Part shown: piece by piece, positions 8,411 to 17,429 of the stretch
Layout: every line of letters begins with the position of its first letter
Position numbering within the stretch: the first letter of the stretch is position 1
From: Mycobacterium sp. ACS4331
GTDB taxonomy: Bacteria > Actinomycetota > Actinomycetes > Mycobacteriales > Mycobacteriaceae
Assembly (NCBI RefSeq): GCF_001667265.1
Contig: NZ_LZHW01000087.1
Span: forward strand, 186,001-250,000
Reading direction: 5' to 3'
Length of the DNA: 64,000 bases
Program-made: the position numbers and the translations under genes
Notes under the pieces: model-generated
The model's database searches: none
Told to the model about the DNA's origin: nothing
The model's input: only the letters and a program-made list of their open reading frames with translations

Positions 8411-9757
8411 ATGGTCAACGTTCCCGAGACCAGATACGCGCGAGACGGCGACGTCCACCTTGCGTATCAGGTCGTCGGCGACAGCGGGCCGGACCTGTTG
8501 TTCGTGCCCACCGCGACCTTCCCCATCGATCTGCTCTGGGACGACCCCACCGTCGCCGGTCTGCTGCGAAGGCTCGCGTCCTTCGGTCGGCTGATTCTGT
8601 CGGACCTGCTGGGGGTCGGCAGCTCCGATGCGGTGCCGATCAACAGGCGCGCCGCGATGCAGTCGTGGACCGATGGGCTGACCGCTGTGCTGAACGACGT
8701 CGGCAGCGATTGTGTGGCGATCGTGGCGATGTCGGAATCCGCGCTGCCCGCAATGCTTCTCAGTGCCACGCATCCGCACCGAGTGCGGGCACTGGTGCTG
8801 TGGAGCCCGTTCGCCCGCTATGTTCGCGGCCCGGGCCGGGCGTTCGGGATGCCCGAGCCGGTCCTCGACAGGTATCTCCGGGGCTACCGAGACACCGTCG
8901 GCCGGGGTGCGGTCGTCGACCACCTCGCACCGAGCTGGGCCGGCGACCCCGCCAAACGGCGGTGGTGGGCCCGCAACGAGCGCCTGTCCGGCGGGCCCGG
9001 GTATTTCGAGAAGATCCTGGACGTCTTCCTGCGCACCGACGTCGGCCCCGCACTCGAGAGCATCCAGGCCCCGACGCTGGTGCTGCACCGTCGAGGGGAC
9101 CGTCACGTCATCGGCGCGCACGCACGCGAGGTCGCGGCGCGGATCCCGAACGCGCGCCTGGTCCAACTCGACGGCGAGGACAACGCGTTGTTCGCCGGCG
9201 ACGCCGACAGGGTGCTCGACGAGATCGAGTCGTTCGTCACCGGCACCCGGCGCAGTGGCCCGACCAGCCGAGTGCTCTCGACCGTGCTGTTCACCGACGT
9301 CGTCGGGTCCACGGAACGCGCCGCTGAGTTGGGTGACGAGGCCTGGTCGGCCATCCTCGCGGCCCATGACCAGATCGTGGAGCAGCACGTGCACGCCGCG
9401 CGTGGCGTCGTCGTCAAGTTCACCGGCGACGGTGCCATGGCCACCTTCGACGGGCCGGCGCGCGCCATCGACTGCGCGTGCGCGATCCGCGACGCCGTCG
9501 ACGACCTCGGGTTGAAGATTCGTGCCGGTCTGCACACCGGTGAAGTGGAGGTGGCCGACAGTGACGTGCACGGGATCGCCGTGCACATCGCAGCCCGGAT
9601 CATGGCGCTGGCCGGGCCCGGGGAGGTGCTCGTCTCAGGTGGGATCCCGCCTCTGGTCCTCGGGTCGAGGATCCTGTTCGAGAGCCGGGGCAGCCATGAC
9701 CTCAGGGGCGTCCCGCACCGCTGGCCGGTGCACGCGGTCGTCGCGGGGCAGGGGTGA
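8411..9757 (+). CDS. alpha/beta-hydrolase and class III adenylate cyclase fusion
   Basis: A 448-residue two-domain protein. Residues about 10-275 form an alpha/beta hydrolase fold with a nucleophile-elbow-like AMSES. Residues 290-448 form a class III nucleotide cyclase. The cyclase keeps LFTDVVGST (first metal Asp), FTGDGAMATF (second metal Asp) and GLHTGEVEV. The VNxxAR motif reads VHIAAR, so the usual ribose-orienting Asn is His while the transition-state Arg is kept. Mycobacteria carry many such fusions in which the hydrolase may act as a sensor. Its stop overlaps the GTG of the next gene by four bases, indicating translational coupling. Confidence 0.85.
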   Translation: MVNVPETRYARDGDVHLAYQVVGDSGPDLLFVPTATFPIDLLWDDPTVAGLLRRLASFGRLILSDLLGVGSSDAVPINRRAAMQSWTDGLTAVLNDVGSDCVAIVAMSESALPAMLLSATHPHRVRALVLWSPFARYVRGPGRAFGMPEPVLDRYLRGYRDTVGRGAVVDHLAPSWAGDPAKRRWWARNERLSGGPGYFEKILDVFLRTDVGPALESIQAPTLVLHRRGDRHVIGAHAREVAARIPNARLVQLDGEDNALFAGDADRVLDEIESFVTGTRRSGPTSRVLSTVLFTDVVGSTERAAELGDEAWSAILAAHDQIVEQHVHAARGVVVKFTGDGAMATFDGPARAIDCACAIRDAVDDLGLKIRAGLHTGEVEVADSDVHGIAVHIAARIMALAGPGEVLVSGGIPPLVLGSRILFESRGSHDLRGVPHRWPVHAVVAGQG

Positions 9758-11244
9758 CGGTGTCGGGTGCGCGCGTCGCCGGGACCGTCGTCCTCGCTGT
9801 CGCGACGGCACTGTCGTGCGGACACCCGGTGGCTGACGCGCCCCGCAGTGAGCGACAGGTCCCGACCGCGACCGCAGTCCCCCCGGCGGTCATCCCGGCA
9901 GCTGATCTCACCGCGGTGGCCGGCCTGATGGAGGACGCGATCGCCGCGCACCGCCTGCCCGGGGCCGTCGTGCAGATCGGGCACGCGGGGCGGATCATCT
10001 TCCGGCAGGCGTTCGGGTCACGCAAGCTCGCCGGCGAGCCCGGATTGAACGGTGTCCCCGCCCCCGCCGAACCGATGACCGAGGACACCCTCTTCGACCT
10101 GGCGTCGTTGAGCAAGAGTCTCACCACCGCAACGGCTTTCCTGCAGCTGACCGAACGAGGTCTGGTTCACCTCGATGACCAGGTGCAGACGCATCTTCCC
10201 GATTTCAATCCGGCGAACGACCCCCGGCGCGCACAGGTGACGCTGCGCATGCTGCTCACCCACTTCTCGGGTATCGCAGGCGATCTGAGCCTTGACGGCC
10301 CGTGGGGGCTCGACGGGCCCGCCAAGGCGGAGGGTCTCCGCCGGGCCCTGGGCGCTTGGGTGGTGTTCGACCCGGGTGAGGTCTTCCACTACTCCGACAT
10401 CAACTTCATCCTGCTGGGCGCGATCGTCGAGAACATCACCGGCGAGCCGTTGGACGACTACATGCGCGACCACGTGTTCGCCCCACTCGGCATGGTTGAC
10501 ACCCGCTATCTTCCTGTCGCGAAAGTGTGCGGCCCACACGAGGTTCGGGGAACGGCCGTCGCGCTGGGCGGGTACCCGCCCTGGGAGGGGCGGTGCCCGG
10601 CGGGCACCTGGAGCACGGCACTGTTGGCGCGTGTCGCGCCGACGGCGCTGGACGAGGACACCCCCGGCCTCAACCCCGACTACGGTCACCCTCTCCGCGG
10701 CACCGTGCACGACCCGACAGCGCGTCGGATGGGGGGCGTGACCGGAAGTGCCGGGGTGTTCTCCACGGCCGATGATCTCGGCAGGTTCGCCCAGGCACTG
10801 CTCGACCGGCTCGCCGGGCGCCGGAGTGCATTCCCGCTGTCCCGGGAGAGCCTGGTGCTGATGACGACTCCCCAACAACCCGGACACCACCCCGGCCAAC
10901 TGGATGCGGCGAACCGTGCGGTCAGGGAGGCCATCGGTGACTCACCCGGTGCCAGTGATGCCCTCCTGGCGCCCAACTACCCGGCGATCGCTGGGCAGGA
11001 CCTGCGCGGGCTGGGCTGGGACATCGACACGCCCCACTCCCGCCCTCGCGGAATCGTGTTCCCGGTGGGAAGTTTCGGGCACACGGGCTTCACCGGGGTG
11101 ACGCTGTGGATCGATCCTGGATCGGACACCTACGTGCTGGTGCTGGCGAACGTGATCCATCAGCGCGGCGGCCCGCCCATCACCGGATTGAGCGGCGCCG
11201 TCGCCACGGTGACCGCCCGGGCCCTGGGCCTGTACGGGAGTTAG
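9754..11244 (+). CDS. beta-lactamase-family serine hydrolase, exported
   Basis: A 496-residue class C beta-lactamase/DD-peptidase-like protein. The N-terminus is signal-like and contains a Cys (ALSCGHP) that might be lipidated, though the lipobox is imperfect. Catalytic motifs are SLSK (Ser-x-x-Lys), YSDIN (Tyr-x-Asn) and HTG near the C-terminus. Such proteins act on envelope peptides or esters; an antibiotic-resistance role is not implied. It starts within the stop codon of the cyclase gene, so both are read from one message. Confidence 0.8.
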   Translation: MTVSGARVAGTVVLAVATALSCGHPVADAPRSERQVPTATAVPPAVIPAADLTAVAGLMEDAIAAHRLPGAVVQIGHAGRIIFRQAFGSRKLAGEPGLNGVPAPAEPMTEDTLFDLASLSKSLTTATAFLQLTERGLVHLDDQVQTHLPDFNPANDPRRAQVTLRMLLTHFSGIAGDLSLDGPWGLDGPAKAEGLRRALGAWVVFDPGEVFHYSDINFILLGAIVENITGEPLDDYMRDHVFAPLGMVDTRYLPVAKVCGPHEVRGTAVALGGYPPWEGRCPAGTWSTALLARVAPTALDEDTPGLNPDYGHPLRGTVHDPTARRMGGVTGSAGVFSTADDLGRFAQALLDRLAGRRSAFPLSRESLVLMTTPQQPGHHPGQLDAANRAVREAIGDSPGASDALLAPNYPAIAGQDLRGLGWDIDTPHSRPRGIVFPVGSFGHTGFTGVTLWIDPGSDTYVLVLANVIHQRGGPPITGLSGAVATVTARALGLYGS

Positions 11245-11402
11245 CGCATGCGCTGGCGGCAGGCGTGATCCACTTCACGGCTGGTCGCGTATCCGCGGGC
11301 ACGACAGTCCTCCAACAGGGCGGTCACGGCCTCGGAGTGCTGTTCGAGCACCCGTTGGATGTTGGGCCGCAGGCCTGCCGTGGGAGCTGCGCGACGCGAC
11401 AT
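11241..11402 (-). CDS. small hypothetical protein, 53 residues
   Basis: An ATG-to-TAA frame whose composition looks like coding sequence: a basic start (MSRRAAP), then an amphipathic helical stretch with LEQHSEAVTALLEDCRARGYATS and a Cys- and Arg-rich end. It converges on the serine hydrolase and overlaps its stop codon by three bases. No clear ribosome-binding site is seen. Instead a perfect 14-bp palindrome lies just upstream of the ATG, so expression may be leaderless or the start may be elsewhere. The family is not recognised. Confidence 0.45.
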   Translation of the reverse strand: MSRRAAPTAGLRPNIQRVLEQHSEAVTALLEDCRARGYATSREVDHACRQRMR

Positions 11403-11403
11403 T

Positions 11404-11417
11404 CGCCACGCGTGGCG
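11404..11417. promoter_or_regulatory. perfect 14-bp palindrome upstream of the small ORF
   Basis: CGCCACGCGTGGCG is fully self-complementary and ends two bases before the ATG of the 53-residue ORF on the minus strand. It could be an operator, or in RNA a hairpin that hides the start. The rest of the 11418-11605 gap shows only the ribosome-binding site of the next gene. Confidence 0.4.
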
Positions 11418-11605
11418 CGGTCTCCCACCTGGTCATCTGGTCTTCGCGCGCCTGGATCCAGCCCTGGTCGGCCAACGTCACCAGCGGAAATGACCGTCTG
11501 AGAGCTGCGCCACCCCCGGCAGGTCACGCCCGGGGTGCGCGGTTGTGTCGCCGCGGCCAACTACCATTCCTCTCCGGACCCTGGCCCCGACGGAGAGATC
11601 GAGTA

Positions 11606-13639
11606 GTGAGTTACACCGCCGCCGACATCACTGAGCTCGACGATGTCCAACACACCCGCCTGCGGCCGGCGGTGAACCTTGGTCTGGATGTCCTCAACAC
11701 CGCGCTGCGCGAAATCATCGACAACGCGATCGAAGAGGTGGCCGTGCCCAGCCACGGCGGGTCGACGGTCACCATCACGCTGCACGCCGACGGATCGGTC
11801 AGTGTCGCCGACGACGGCCGCGGCCTGCCCGTCGACACCGATCCCACCACCGGCAAGAACGGCATCGTCAAGACGCTGGGCACCGCACGTGCGGGCGGCA
11901 AGTTCTCCGCGCACGCCGACGCCGCCAGCACCGGTGCCGGCCTCAACGGCATCGGGGCCGCGGCCGCCGTGTTCATCTCGGCCCGCACCGACGTCACGGT
12001 GCGGCGGGCCGGGAAGACCTACCTGCAGAGTTTCGGGCGCGGCTACCCCGGCGAGTTCGAGGGCGGGGAATTCGACCCGGACTCCCCCTTCACCCGCAAC
12101 GACGCGCAGAAACTGCGCGGCGTCGGCAACCGAAAGCCGAACCTGCACGGCACTGAGGTGCGCATCCTGTTCGACCCGGCCGTGGCTCCGGACTCGCACC
12201 TGGACGTCGGCGAGGTGCTGCTGCGCGCGCATGCCGCAGCCCGGATGTCTCCGGGTGTGCACCTGGTCGTCGTCGACGAGGGCTGGCCCGGCGACGAGGT
12301 CCCGCCCGCGCTGCTCGAGCCGTTCAGCGGGCCGTGGGGCACCGACACCCTGCTGGAGCTGATGTGCACGGCGGCCGGCACCCCCGTCCCGGAGATCCGC
12401 GCCGTCGTGGAGGGGCGCGGGGAGTACACGACCGGTCGTGGCCCGACGCCGTTCCGCTGGTCGCTGACCGCGGGGCCCGCTGAGCCGGCGACGGTGGCCG
12501 CGTTCTGCAACACCGTCCGCACCCCAGGCGGTGGATCGCACCTGACGGCGGCCCTCAAAGGCCTGTCGGAAGCGTTGGCCGACCGCGCTTCCCGCATTCG
12601 CGACCTCGGCCTGGCCAAGGGCGAAGAAGGTCCGGAGCCACAGGATTTCGTGTCGGTCACCGCGCTGGCTGTGGACACCCGGGCCCCCGACGTGGCATGG
12701 GACTCGCAGGCCAAGACCGCGGTGTCCTCGAGATCGCTGAACATGGCGATGGCCCCGGACGTCGCCCGCAGTGTCACCATCTGGGCGGCCAACCCCGCCA
12801 ACACCGACACCGTGACACTGTGGACGAAGCTGGCGCTGGAATCCGCGCGGGCCCGCCGCAGCGCCGAGGGCGCCAAGGCCCGGTCCCGCGCGGCGTCGAA
12901 GGCCAAGGGCCTGGGCACCAACCTGTCGCTGCCGCCGAAGCTCCTTCCCAGCCGAGAGTCGGGACGCGGCTCGGGCGCCGAACTGTTCCTGTGCGAGGGT
13001 GATTCGGCGCTGGGCACCATCAAGGCCGCGCGCGACGCCACCTTCCAGGCGGCCTTCCCGCTGAAGGGAAAGCCGCCCAACGTCTACGGGTACGCCCTGA
13101 GCAAGGCCCGCGCCAAGGACGAGTTCGATTCGATCGAGCGCATCCTGGGCTGCGGGGTGCGTGACAGCTGTGATCCGGAACTGTGCCGCTATGACCGGAT
13201 CCTGTTCGCCTCCGACGCCGACCCCGACGGCGGCAACATCAACTCAAGCCTGATCTCGATGTTCCTGGACTTCTACCGCCCGCTCGTCGAGGCCGGCATG
13301 GTGTACGTGACGCTGCCGCCGCTGTTCGTCGTCAAGAACGGTGACGAGCGGATCTACTGCCAGGACGAGTCCGAGCGCGACGCCGCCGTGGCCCAGTTGA
13401 AGGCGAGTTCCAAGAAGCGGGTCGAGGTGCAGCGCAACAAGGGTCTCGGCGAGATGGACGCCGACGACTTCTGGAACACCGTGCTGGATCCGCATCGGCG
13501 CACCGTGATTCGGGTCCACCCCGACGACGGCGAGAAGAAGCTGCATCACACGTTGTTCGGTGGGCCGCCGGAGGGCCGACGCACGTGGATGGCCGACGTG
13601 GCCTCGCGCATCGACACCTCGGCACTGGATCTGACGTAA
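11606..13639 (+). CDS. type II DNA topoisomerase, GyrB/ParE-like ATPase subunit
   Basis: A 677-residue subunit with a GHKL ATPase domain at the N-terminus (EIIDNAIEEV, DDGRGLP, GLNGIGAAA) and a TOPRIM domain near residues 455-560 (LCEGDSA, then DADPDGGNI where gyrase normally has DADVDGSHI). The GTG start has GGAGAG upstream. It pairs with a GyrA/ParC-like gene 20 bases downstream. The pair is separate from the standard gyrase operon and resembles the atypical topoisomerase described in M. smegmatis (TopoN/TopoM), reported to introduce positive supercoils. That functional transfer is inference. Confidence 0.85.
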   Translation: MSYTAADITELDDVQHTRLRPAVNLGLDVLNTALREIIDNAIEEVAVPSHGGSTVTITLHADGSVSVADDGRGLPVDTDPTTGKNGIVKTLGTARAGGKFSAHADAASTGAGLNGIGAAAAVFISARTDVTVRRAGKTYLQSFGRGYPGEFEGGEFDPDSPFTRNDAQKLRGVGNRKPNLHGTEVRILFDPAVAPDSHLDVGEVLLRAHAAARMSPGVHLVVVDEGWPGDEVPPALLEPFSGPWGTDTLLELMCTAAGTPVPEIRAVVEGRGEYTTGRGPTPFRWSLTAGPAEPATVAAFCNTVRTPGGGSHLTAALKGLSEALADRASRIRDLGLAKGEEGPEPQDFVSVTALAVDTRAPDVAWDSQAKTAVSSRSLNMAMAPDVARSVTIWAANPANTDTVTLWTKLALESARARRSAEGAKARSRAASKAKGLGTNLSLPPKLLPSRESGRGSGAELFLCEGDSALGTIKAARDATFQAAFPLKGKPPNVYGYALSKARAKDEFDSIERILGCGVRDSCDPELCRYDRILFASDADPDGGNINSSLISMFLDFYRPLVEAGMVYVTLPPLFVVKNGDERIYCQDESERDAAVAQLKASSKKRVEVQRNKGLGEMDADDFWNTVLDPHRRTVIRVHPDDGEKKLHHTLFGGPPEGRRTWMADVASRIDTSALDLT

Positions 13640-13659
13640 GAGATCGTAGGTAGAAGACT

Positions 13660-15810
13660 GTGACCGCCACCCTGGACGTTCCGGAGCAGAACCCGGACAT
13701 GGTGCTCGACCAGAGCGCCGACGACTACTGGAACCATTACCAGCTGACCTTCGCGCTCTACAGCGTCAGCGACCGCGCCATCCCGTCGGCGTACGACGGA
13801 CTCAAACCCGGCCAGCGGCGCCTGCTCTACCAGATGCACGACTCGAAGCTGCTGCCCGGAAACAAGCCACAGAAGTCGTCCAAGGTGTGTTCGGCGGTCA
13901 CCGGCAACCTGCACCCGCACGGCGGGGCGTCGATGTACGGCGCCGCGGCGCTGATGGCGGCCGACTTCCAGCGCGTGAAAGTCATTGACGGACAGGGCGC
14001 CTTCCCCCGTATCCAGGGCGATATCCCCGCAGCCGACCGCTACACCGAGATGCGGTTGTCGGCGCCCGGTGCGGCGCTCACCGCCGAACTGGACAGTCAC
14101 GCGGTGCCGATGGTTCCGACGTTCGACGGCGAGTGGGTCGAACCGACGTGGCTGCCGGCCCAGTGGCCGGTTCTTCTGTGCAACGGCGCCGTCGGCATCG
14201 CCGAGGGGTGGGCCACCAAGGTGCCCGCACACAATCCCCGCGAGGTCATGGCCGCCTGTCGGGCCCTGCTGAAGACCCCCAACATGACCGACGACCGGTT
14301 GTGCAAACTCATTCCGGGCCCCGACTGGGGATCGGGCGCCTCCGTGATCGGCACGGCGGGACTGCGCGAGTACATCACCACCGGCAGGGGCCACTTCACC
14401 GTGCGCGGCACGGTGTCGGTGGAGGGCAAGAACTGCATCATCACCGAACTTCCGCCCGGCGTCGCGAGCAACACTGTGCAGGAACGCATTCGGGCGCTGG
14501 TCGAGTCCGGTGAACTGCCCGGTGTGGCCGACATGTCGGACCTGACGGACCGGCGCAACGGACTGCGCATCGTCGTCACCGCCAAGCGCGGCCACAACGC
14601 CGAGCAGATCCGCGACCAACTGCTGGCACTGACCCCGCTGGAGTCGACGTTCGCCGCGAGTCTGGTCGCGCTCGACGAGAACCGGGTCCCGCGTTGGTGG
14701 TCGGTCCGCGAACTGATCGCCGCGTTCCTGCATCTGCGCGATTCGGTGGTGCTGCATCGCAGCGAGTACCGACTGGAGAAGGTCACCGCGCGTCGCCACC
14801 TGGTGGCGGGCCTGATGAAGATCCATCTGGACATCGACGCCGCGGTCGCGGTGATCCGCGGATCCGAGACCGTCGACGAGGCCCGTCAGGGCCTGCAGAA
14901 GCGATTCTCGATCGACGCCGAACAGGCCGATTACGTCCTGGGGTTGCAGCTTCGGCGCCTCACCAAGCTCGATGTCATCGAGTTGCAGGCCGAAGCGGAG
15001 AAGCTGGACGCCGAGTTCGCGGAGTTGTCCGAACTCGTGGCCAATCCCGACGCGCGCCGCAGGGTCATCGACCAGGAACTGGTCGAGACCGCGAAGCTGT
15101 TCAAGGGACCCGAGTACGACCGCCGCACGGTGCTGGACTTCGACGCCACCCCGGTGTCCTCGGGCGCTGACGAGGACGGCCCGCGCGAGCGTAAGGTCAA
15201 CGCGGCCTGGCGCCTTGACGATCGAGGTGTGTTCTCCGACAGTCACGGTGAACTGCTGACCTCGGGTCTCGGCTGGGCAGTGTGGACCGACGGACGGATC
15301 AAGTTCACCACCGGCAACGGGCTGCCGTTCAAGACCCGCGACATTCCGGTGGCACCGGACATCACCGGACTGCTGCGGTCCGGGGTTCTGCCGGCGGGGT
15401 ATCACCTGGCACTGGTGACCCGGCGCGGCAAGATCCTGCGCATCGACCCCGCCGCGGTGAACCCTCAGGGCGCGGCGGGCAACGGTGTGGCCGGGGTCAA
15501 GCTGGCGGCCGGGGACCCGGAGGACACGGTGATCGCCGCGCTGCCGATTTCGTGCGGCAACGGTGAGGCGATCCTGTCGGTGTCTGAAAAGAGTTGGAAG
15601 GTCACCGAAGTCGCCGACATCCCGGTCAAGGGTCGCGGCGGCGCGGGCGTCGGATTCCACCCGTTCGTCAAGGGTGAGGATGTGCTGCTGGCGGCGGCGA
15701 TCTCCCCGACCGGTTACGTGCGGGGTAGGAAGGCCGTGAAGGCCGAGAACCGAGCGAAGGCGTCCATCAAGGGATCCGGTGCCGACGTGACACCCGCACC
15801 CGCGGAATAG
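13660..15810 (+). CDS. type II DNA topoisomerase, GyrA/ParC-like cleavage subunit
   Basis: A 716-residue breakage-reunion subunit. The winged-helix domain carries PSAYDGLKPGQRR and the active-site Tyr in AADRYTEMRLS, preceded by the GGASMYGAAA helix region. A coiled-coil arm follows in residues about 350-470. The C-terminal 200 residues form a shortened DNA-wrapping-like region with blocks such as RGGAGVGFH, and no canonical GyrA-box (QxxxGG[KR]G) is evident. That is consistent with a non-gyrase activity. GTG start. Operon partner of the ATPase subunit. Confidence 0.85.
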   Translation: MTATLDVPEQNPDMVLDQSADDYWNHYQLTFALYSVSDRAIPSAYDGLKPGQRRLLYQMHDSKLLPGNKPQKSSKVCSAVTGNLHPHGGASMYGAAALMAADFQRVKVIDGQGAFPRIQGDIPAADRYTEMRLSAPGAALTAELDSHAVPMVPTFDGEWVEPTWLPAQWPVLLCNGAVGIAEGWATKVPAHNPREVMAACRALLKTPNMTDDRLCKLIPGPDWGSGASVIGTAGLREYITTGRGHFTVRGTVSVEGKNCIITELPPGVASNTVQERIRALVESGELPGVADMSDLTDRRNGLRIVVTAKRGHNAEQIRDQLLALTPLESTFAASLVALDENRVPRWWSVRELIAAFLHLRDSVVLHRSEYRLEKVTARRHLVAGLMKIHLDIDAAVAVIRGSETVDEARQGLQKRFSIDAEQADYVLGLQLRRLTKLDVIELQAEAEKLDAEFAELSELVANPDARRRVIDQELVETAKLFKGPEYDRRTVLDFDATPVSSGADEDGPRERKVNAAWRLDDRGVFSDSHGELLTSGLGWAVWTDGRIKFTTGNGLPFKTRDIPVAPDITGLLRSGVLPAGYHLALVTRRGKILRIDPAAVNPQGAAGNGVAGVKLAAGDPEDTVIAALPISCGNGEAILSVSEKSWKVTEVADIPVKGRGGAGVGFHPFVKGEDVLLAAAISPTGYVRGRKAVKAENRAKASIKGSGADVTPAPAE

Positions 15811-15876
15811 GTGAAGGGTCGACCTGCTCGCTGATCACGGCGGATTCGGGCCTCGGTTCCCGTATCGTGACGGATC

Positions 15877-17244
15877 ATGGTCGGGGTGACCGGACATGGC
15901 AGCGCACGCTGGACATTGACGGCGACCGCCGTCGCACTGTTCTGCGTGCAGATCGACTATTTCGCAGTGAATCTGGCGCTGCCGCGGATGGCCACAGACC
16001 TCGACAGCAGCATCACCGACATGCAGTGGGTGGTGAGCATCTACATGCTGACGTTGGGCGCCTTCATGGTGCCCGCGGGGCGCGTCGCCGACATATTCGG
16101 TCGACGCCGCGTGCTGCTCTGCGGTATCGCGCTGTTCGCGGTGGCTTCGGTGCTGTGCGCACTGGCTCCGACGGCGGCCGCGGTGGTGGCCTCCCGCGCA
16201 CTTCAGGGTGTCGGCGCTGCGATGATCTTCCCAGTCTCCGTCAGCGTCTTGAGCAACGCGTACCCCGCTGAGAGTTCTGGCCGCGCAATAGGTTTGGCGT
16301 ACGGCATCGCCGGGCTGGGAAATGCGGCGGGACCGTTGGTGGGTGGCGTGCTGACCGAGACGGTGGGGTGGCGCGCAGTGTTCTGGCTGTTGGTGCCTTT
16401 CGCGGTGCTCTCACTGTTGATCGGCGCGCGTGTGATACCGGAGACCTTCGATGAGACGGCGACGCGCCGCATCGACGTGGGCGGCTTGGCGTTGCTCACC
16501 ACGGGTATCGGCCTGTTCACGCTGGCCTTCGATCGCGCACCCACATGGGGATGGCTTTCGGCGACGACCCTCGCCGCCGGTCTCGCCTCGGTCGGCCTGC
16601 TGGTCGCGTTCGTGATCGTCGAGCGACGGTCGCGACATCCCCTGGTCGATGTGCGACTGTTCGGCACGCCCGGCTTCGCGGTGCTCGTGATCGCCGGAAC
16701 CGTCGCCAACATCGCCTATGCGGTCACGGTCTTTCTGTCCACACTGAACCTTCAGGAAGTCCGTGGCCTCGATCCACTGACCGCGGGCCTGGTGTTCCTC
16801 GGGCCGTCGGTGGGCGCGGCCGCGGGAGGCACCCTCTCCGGCCGACTGCCCTCACGGTTCTCACCGATCGCCGTCATGGGCGCAGGATGTGTGGTGGCGG
16901 CGTTCTCCCTTGTCGCACTGTCTGTTCTCGCCTCCTGGCCGCTGTACGTCGCGGCCCTGACCGCCTGCGGTCTGACCATGGGATTCGTGTACGCCTACAC
17001 GACGGTCGCCACTCAGGCCGTGGTCGACCCGGCTCGGGCCGGCGAGGCCGCGGGGGTGACCTTGACCGCGCTCGTGACCCTGGCGGGCTGCGGTGTCGCC
17101 GTCTCTGGCACGGTGCTGGAGATGCTCCAGCGGGCGGGGATGCCGGCCGGCGACGGTGTGAACCTCATCTTCGGCGTCGTCGCCCTGGCGTTGTTGGTGT
17201 CCGGGTCGGGAGTGCTGCGCCGGGCCCGCCACAGAGCGTCATGA
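15877..17244 (+). CDS. MFS transporter (DHA2-like drug exporter)
   Basis: A 455-residue, 12-14-helix major facilitator. It has the helix 2-3 motif GRVADIFGRRRVLL and a helix-5 motif region GLAYGIAGLGNAAGPLVGG typical of drug/H+ antiporters. It follows the topoisomerase pair on the same strand with a 66-base gap, so it may have its own promoter. Export of small toxic compounds is likely; the substrate is unknown. Confidence 0.85.
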   Translation: MVGVTGHGSARWTLTATAVALFCVQIDYFAVNLALPRMATDLDSSITDMQWVVSIYMLTLGAFMVPAGRVADIFGRRRVLLCGIALFAVASVLCALAPTAAAVVASRALQGVGAAMIFPVSVSVLSNAYPAESSGRAIGLAYGIAGLGNAAGPLVGGVLTETVGWRAVFWLLVPFAVLSLLIGARVIPETFDETATRRIDVGGLALLTTGIGLFTLAFDRAPTWGWLSATTLAAGLASVGLLVAFVIVERRSRHPLVDVRLFGTPGFAVLVIAGTVANIAYAVTVFLSTLNLQEVRGLDPLTAGLVFLGPSVGAAAGGTLSGRLPSRFSPIAVMGAGCVVAAFSLVALSVLASWPLYVAALTACGLTMGFVYAYTTVATQAVVDPARAGEAAGVTLTALVTLAGCGVAVSGTVLEMLQRAGMPAGDGVNLIFGVVALALLVSGSGVLRRARHRAS

Positions 17245-17334
17245 CCTCCTCCAAGCCAACCTGAGGCACAGCGCCCAGGAGGGCACCGCCCGTTGATCCG
17301 ATCCGCAACATCGCGTACACACTCAGCAACGGAG

Positions 17335-17360
17335 TCGTATTCCAGCCATAACCAATACGA
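17335..17360. promoter_or_regulatory. inverted repeat upstream of the nitrilase cluster
   Basis: TCGTATT, twelve bases, AATACGA: perfect 7-bp arms, about 70 bases before the first cluster gene, in a locally AT-rich region. Likely the operator of a regulator encoded elsewhere, because no regulator gene lies in the cluster. The spacing does not fit a GlnR box clearly. Confidence 0.45.
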
Positions 17361-17429
17361 AATAGACCGGGCCTGTACTGGGATCAGTTCAGTAAGTCAG
17401 CCGAGTAACCCTGAAACCCGGAGCCCGCC

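Noticed and set aside
6772-8418. 548-residue open frame opposite the P450
   Set aside because: No recognisable domain; the plus-strand P450 is complete with all family motifs.
13546-15660. 704-residue open frame opposite the topoisomerase cleavage subunit
   Set aside because: Rich in Gly, Arg, Asp and His with no motif; a mirror of the real gene in a GC-rich genome.
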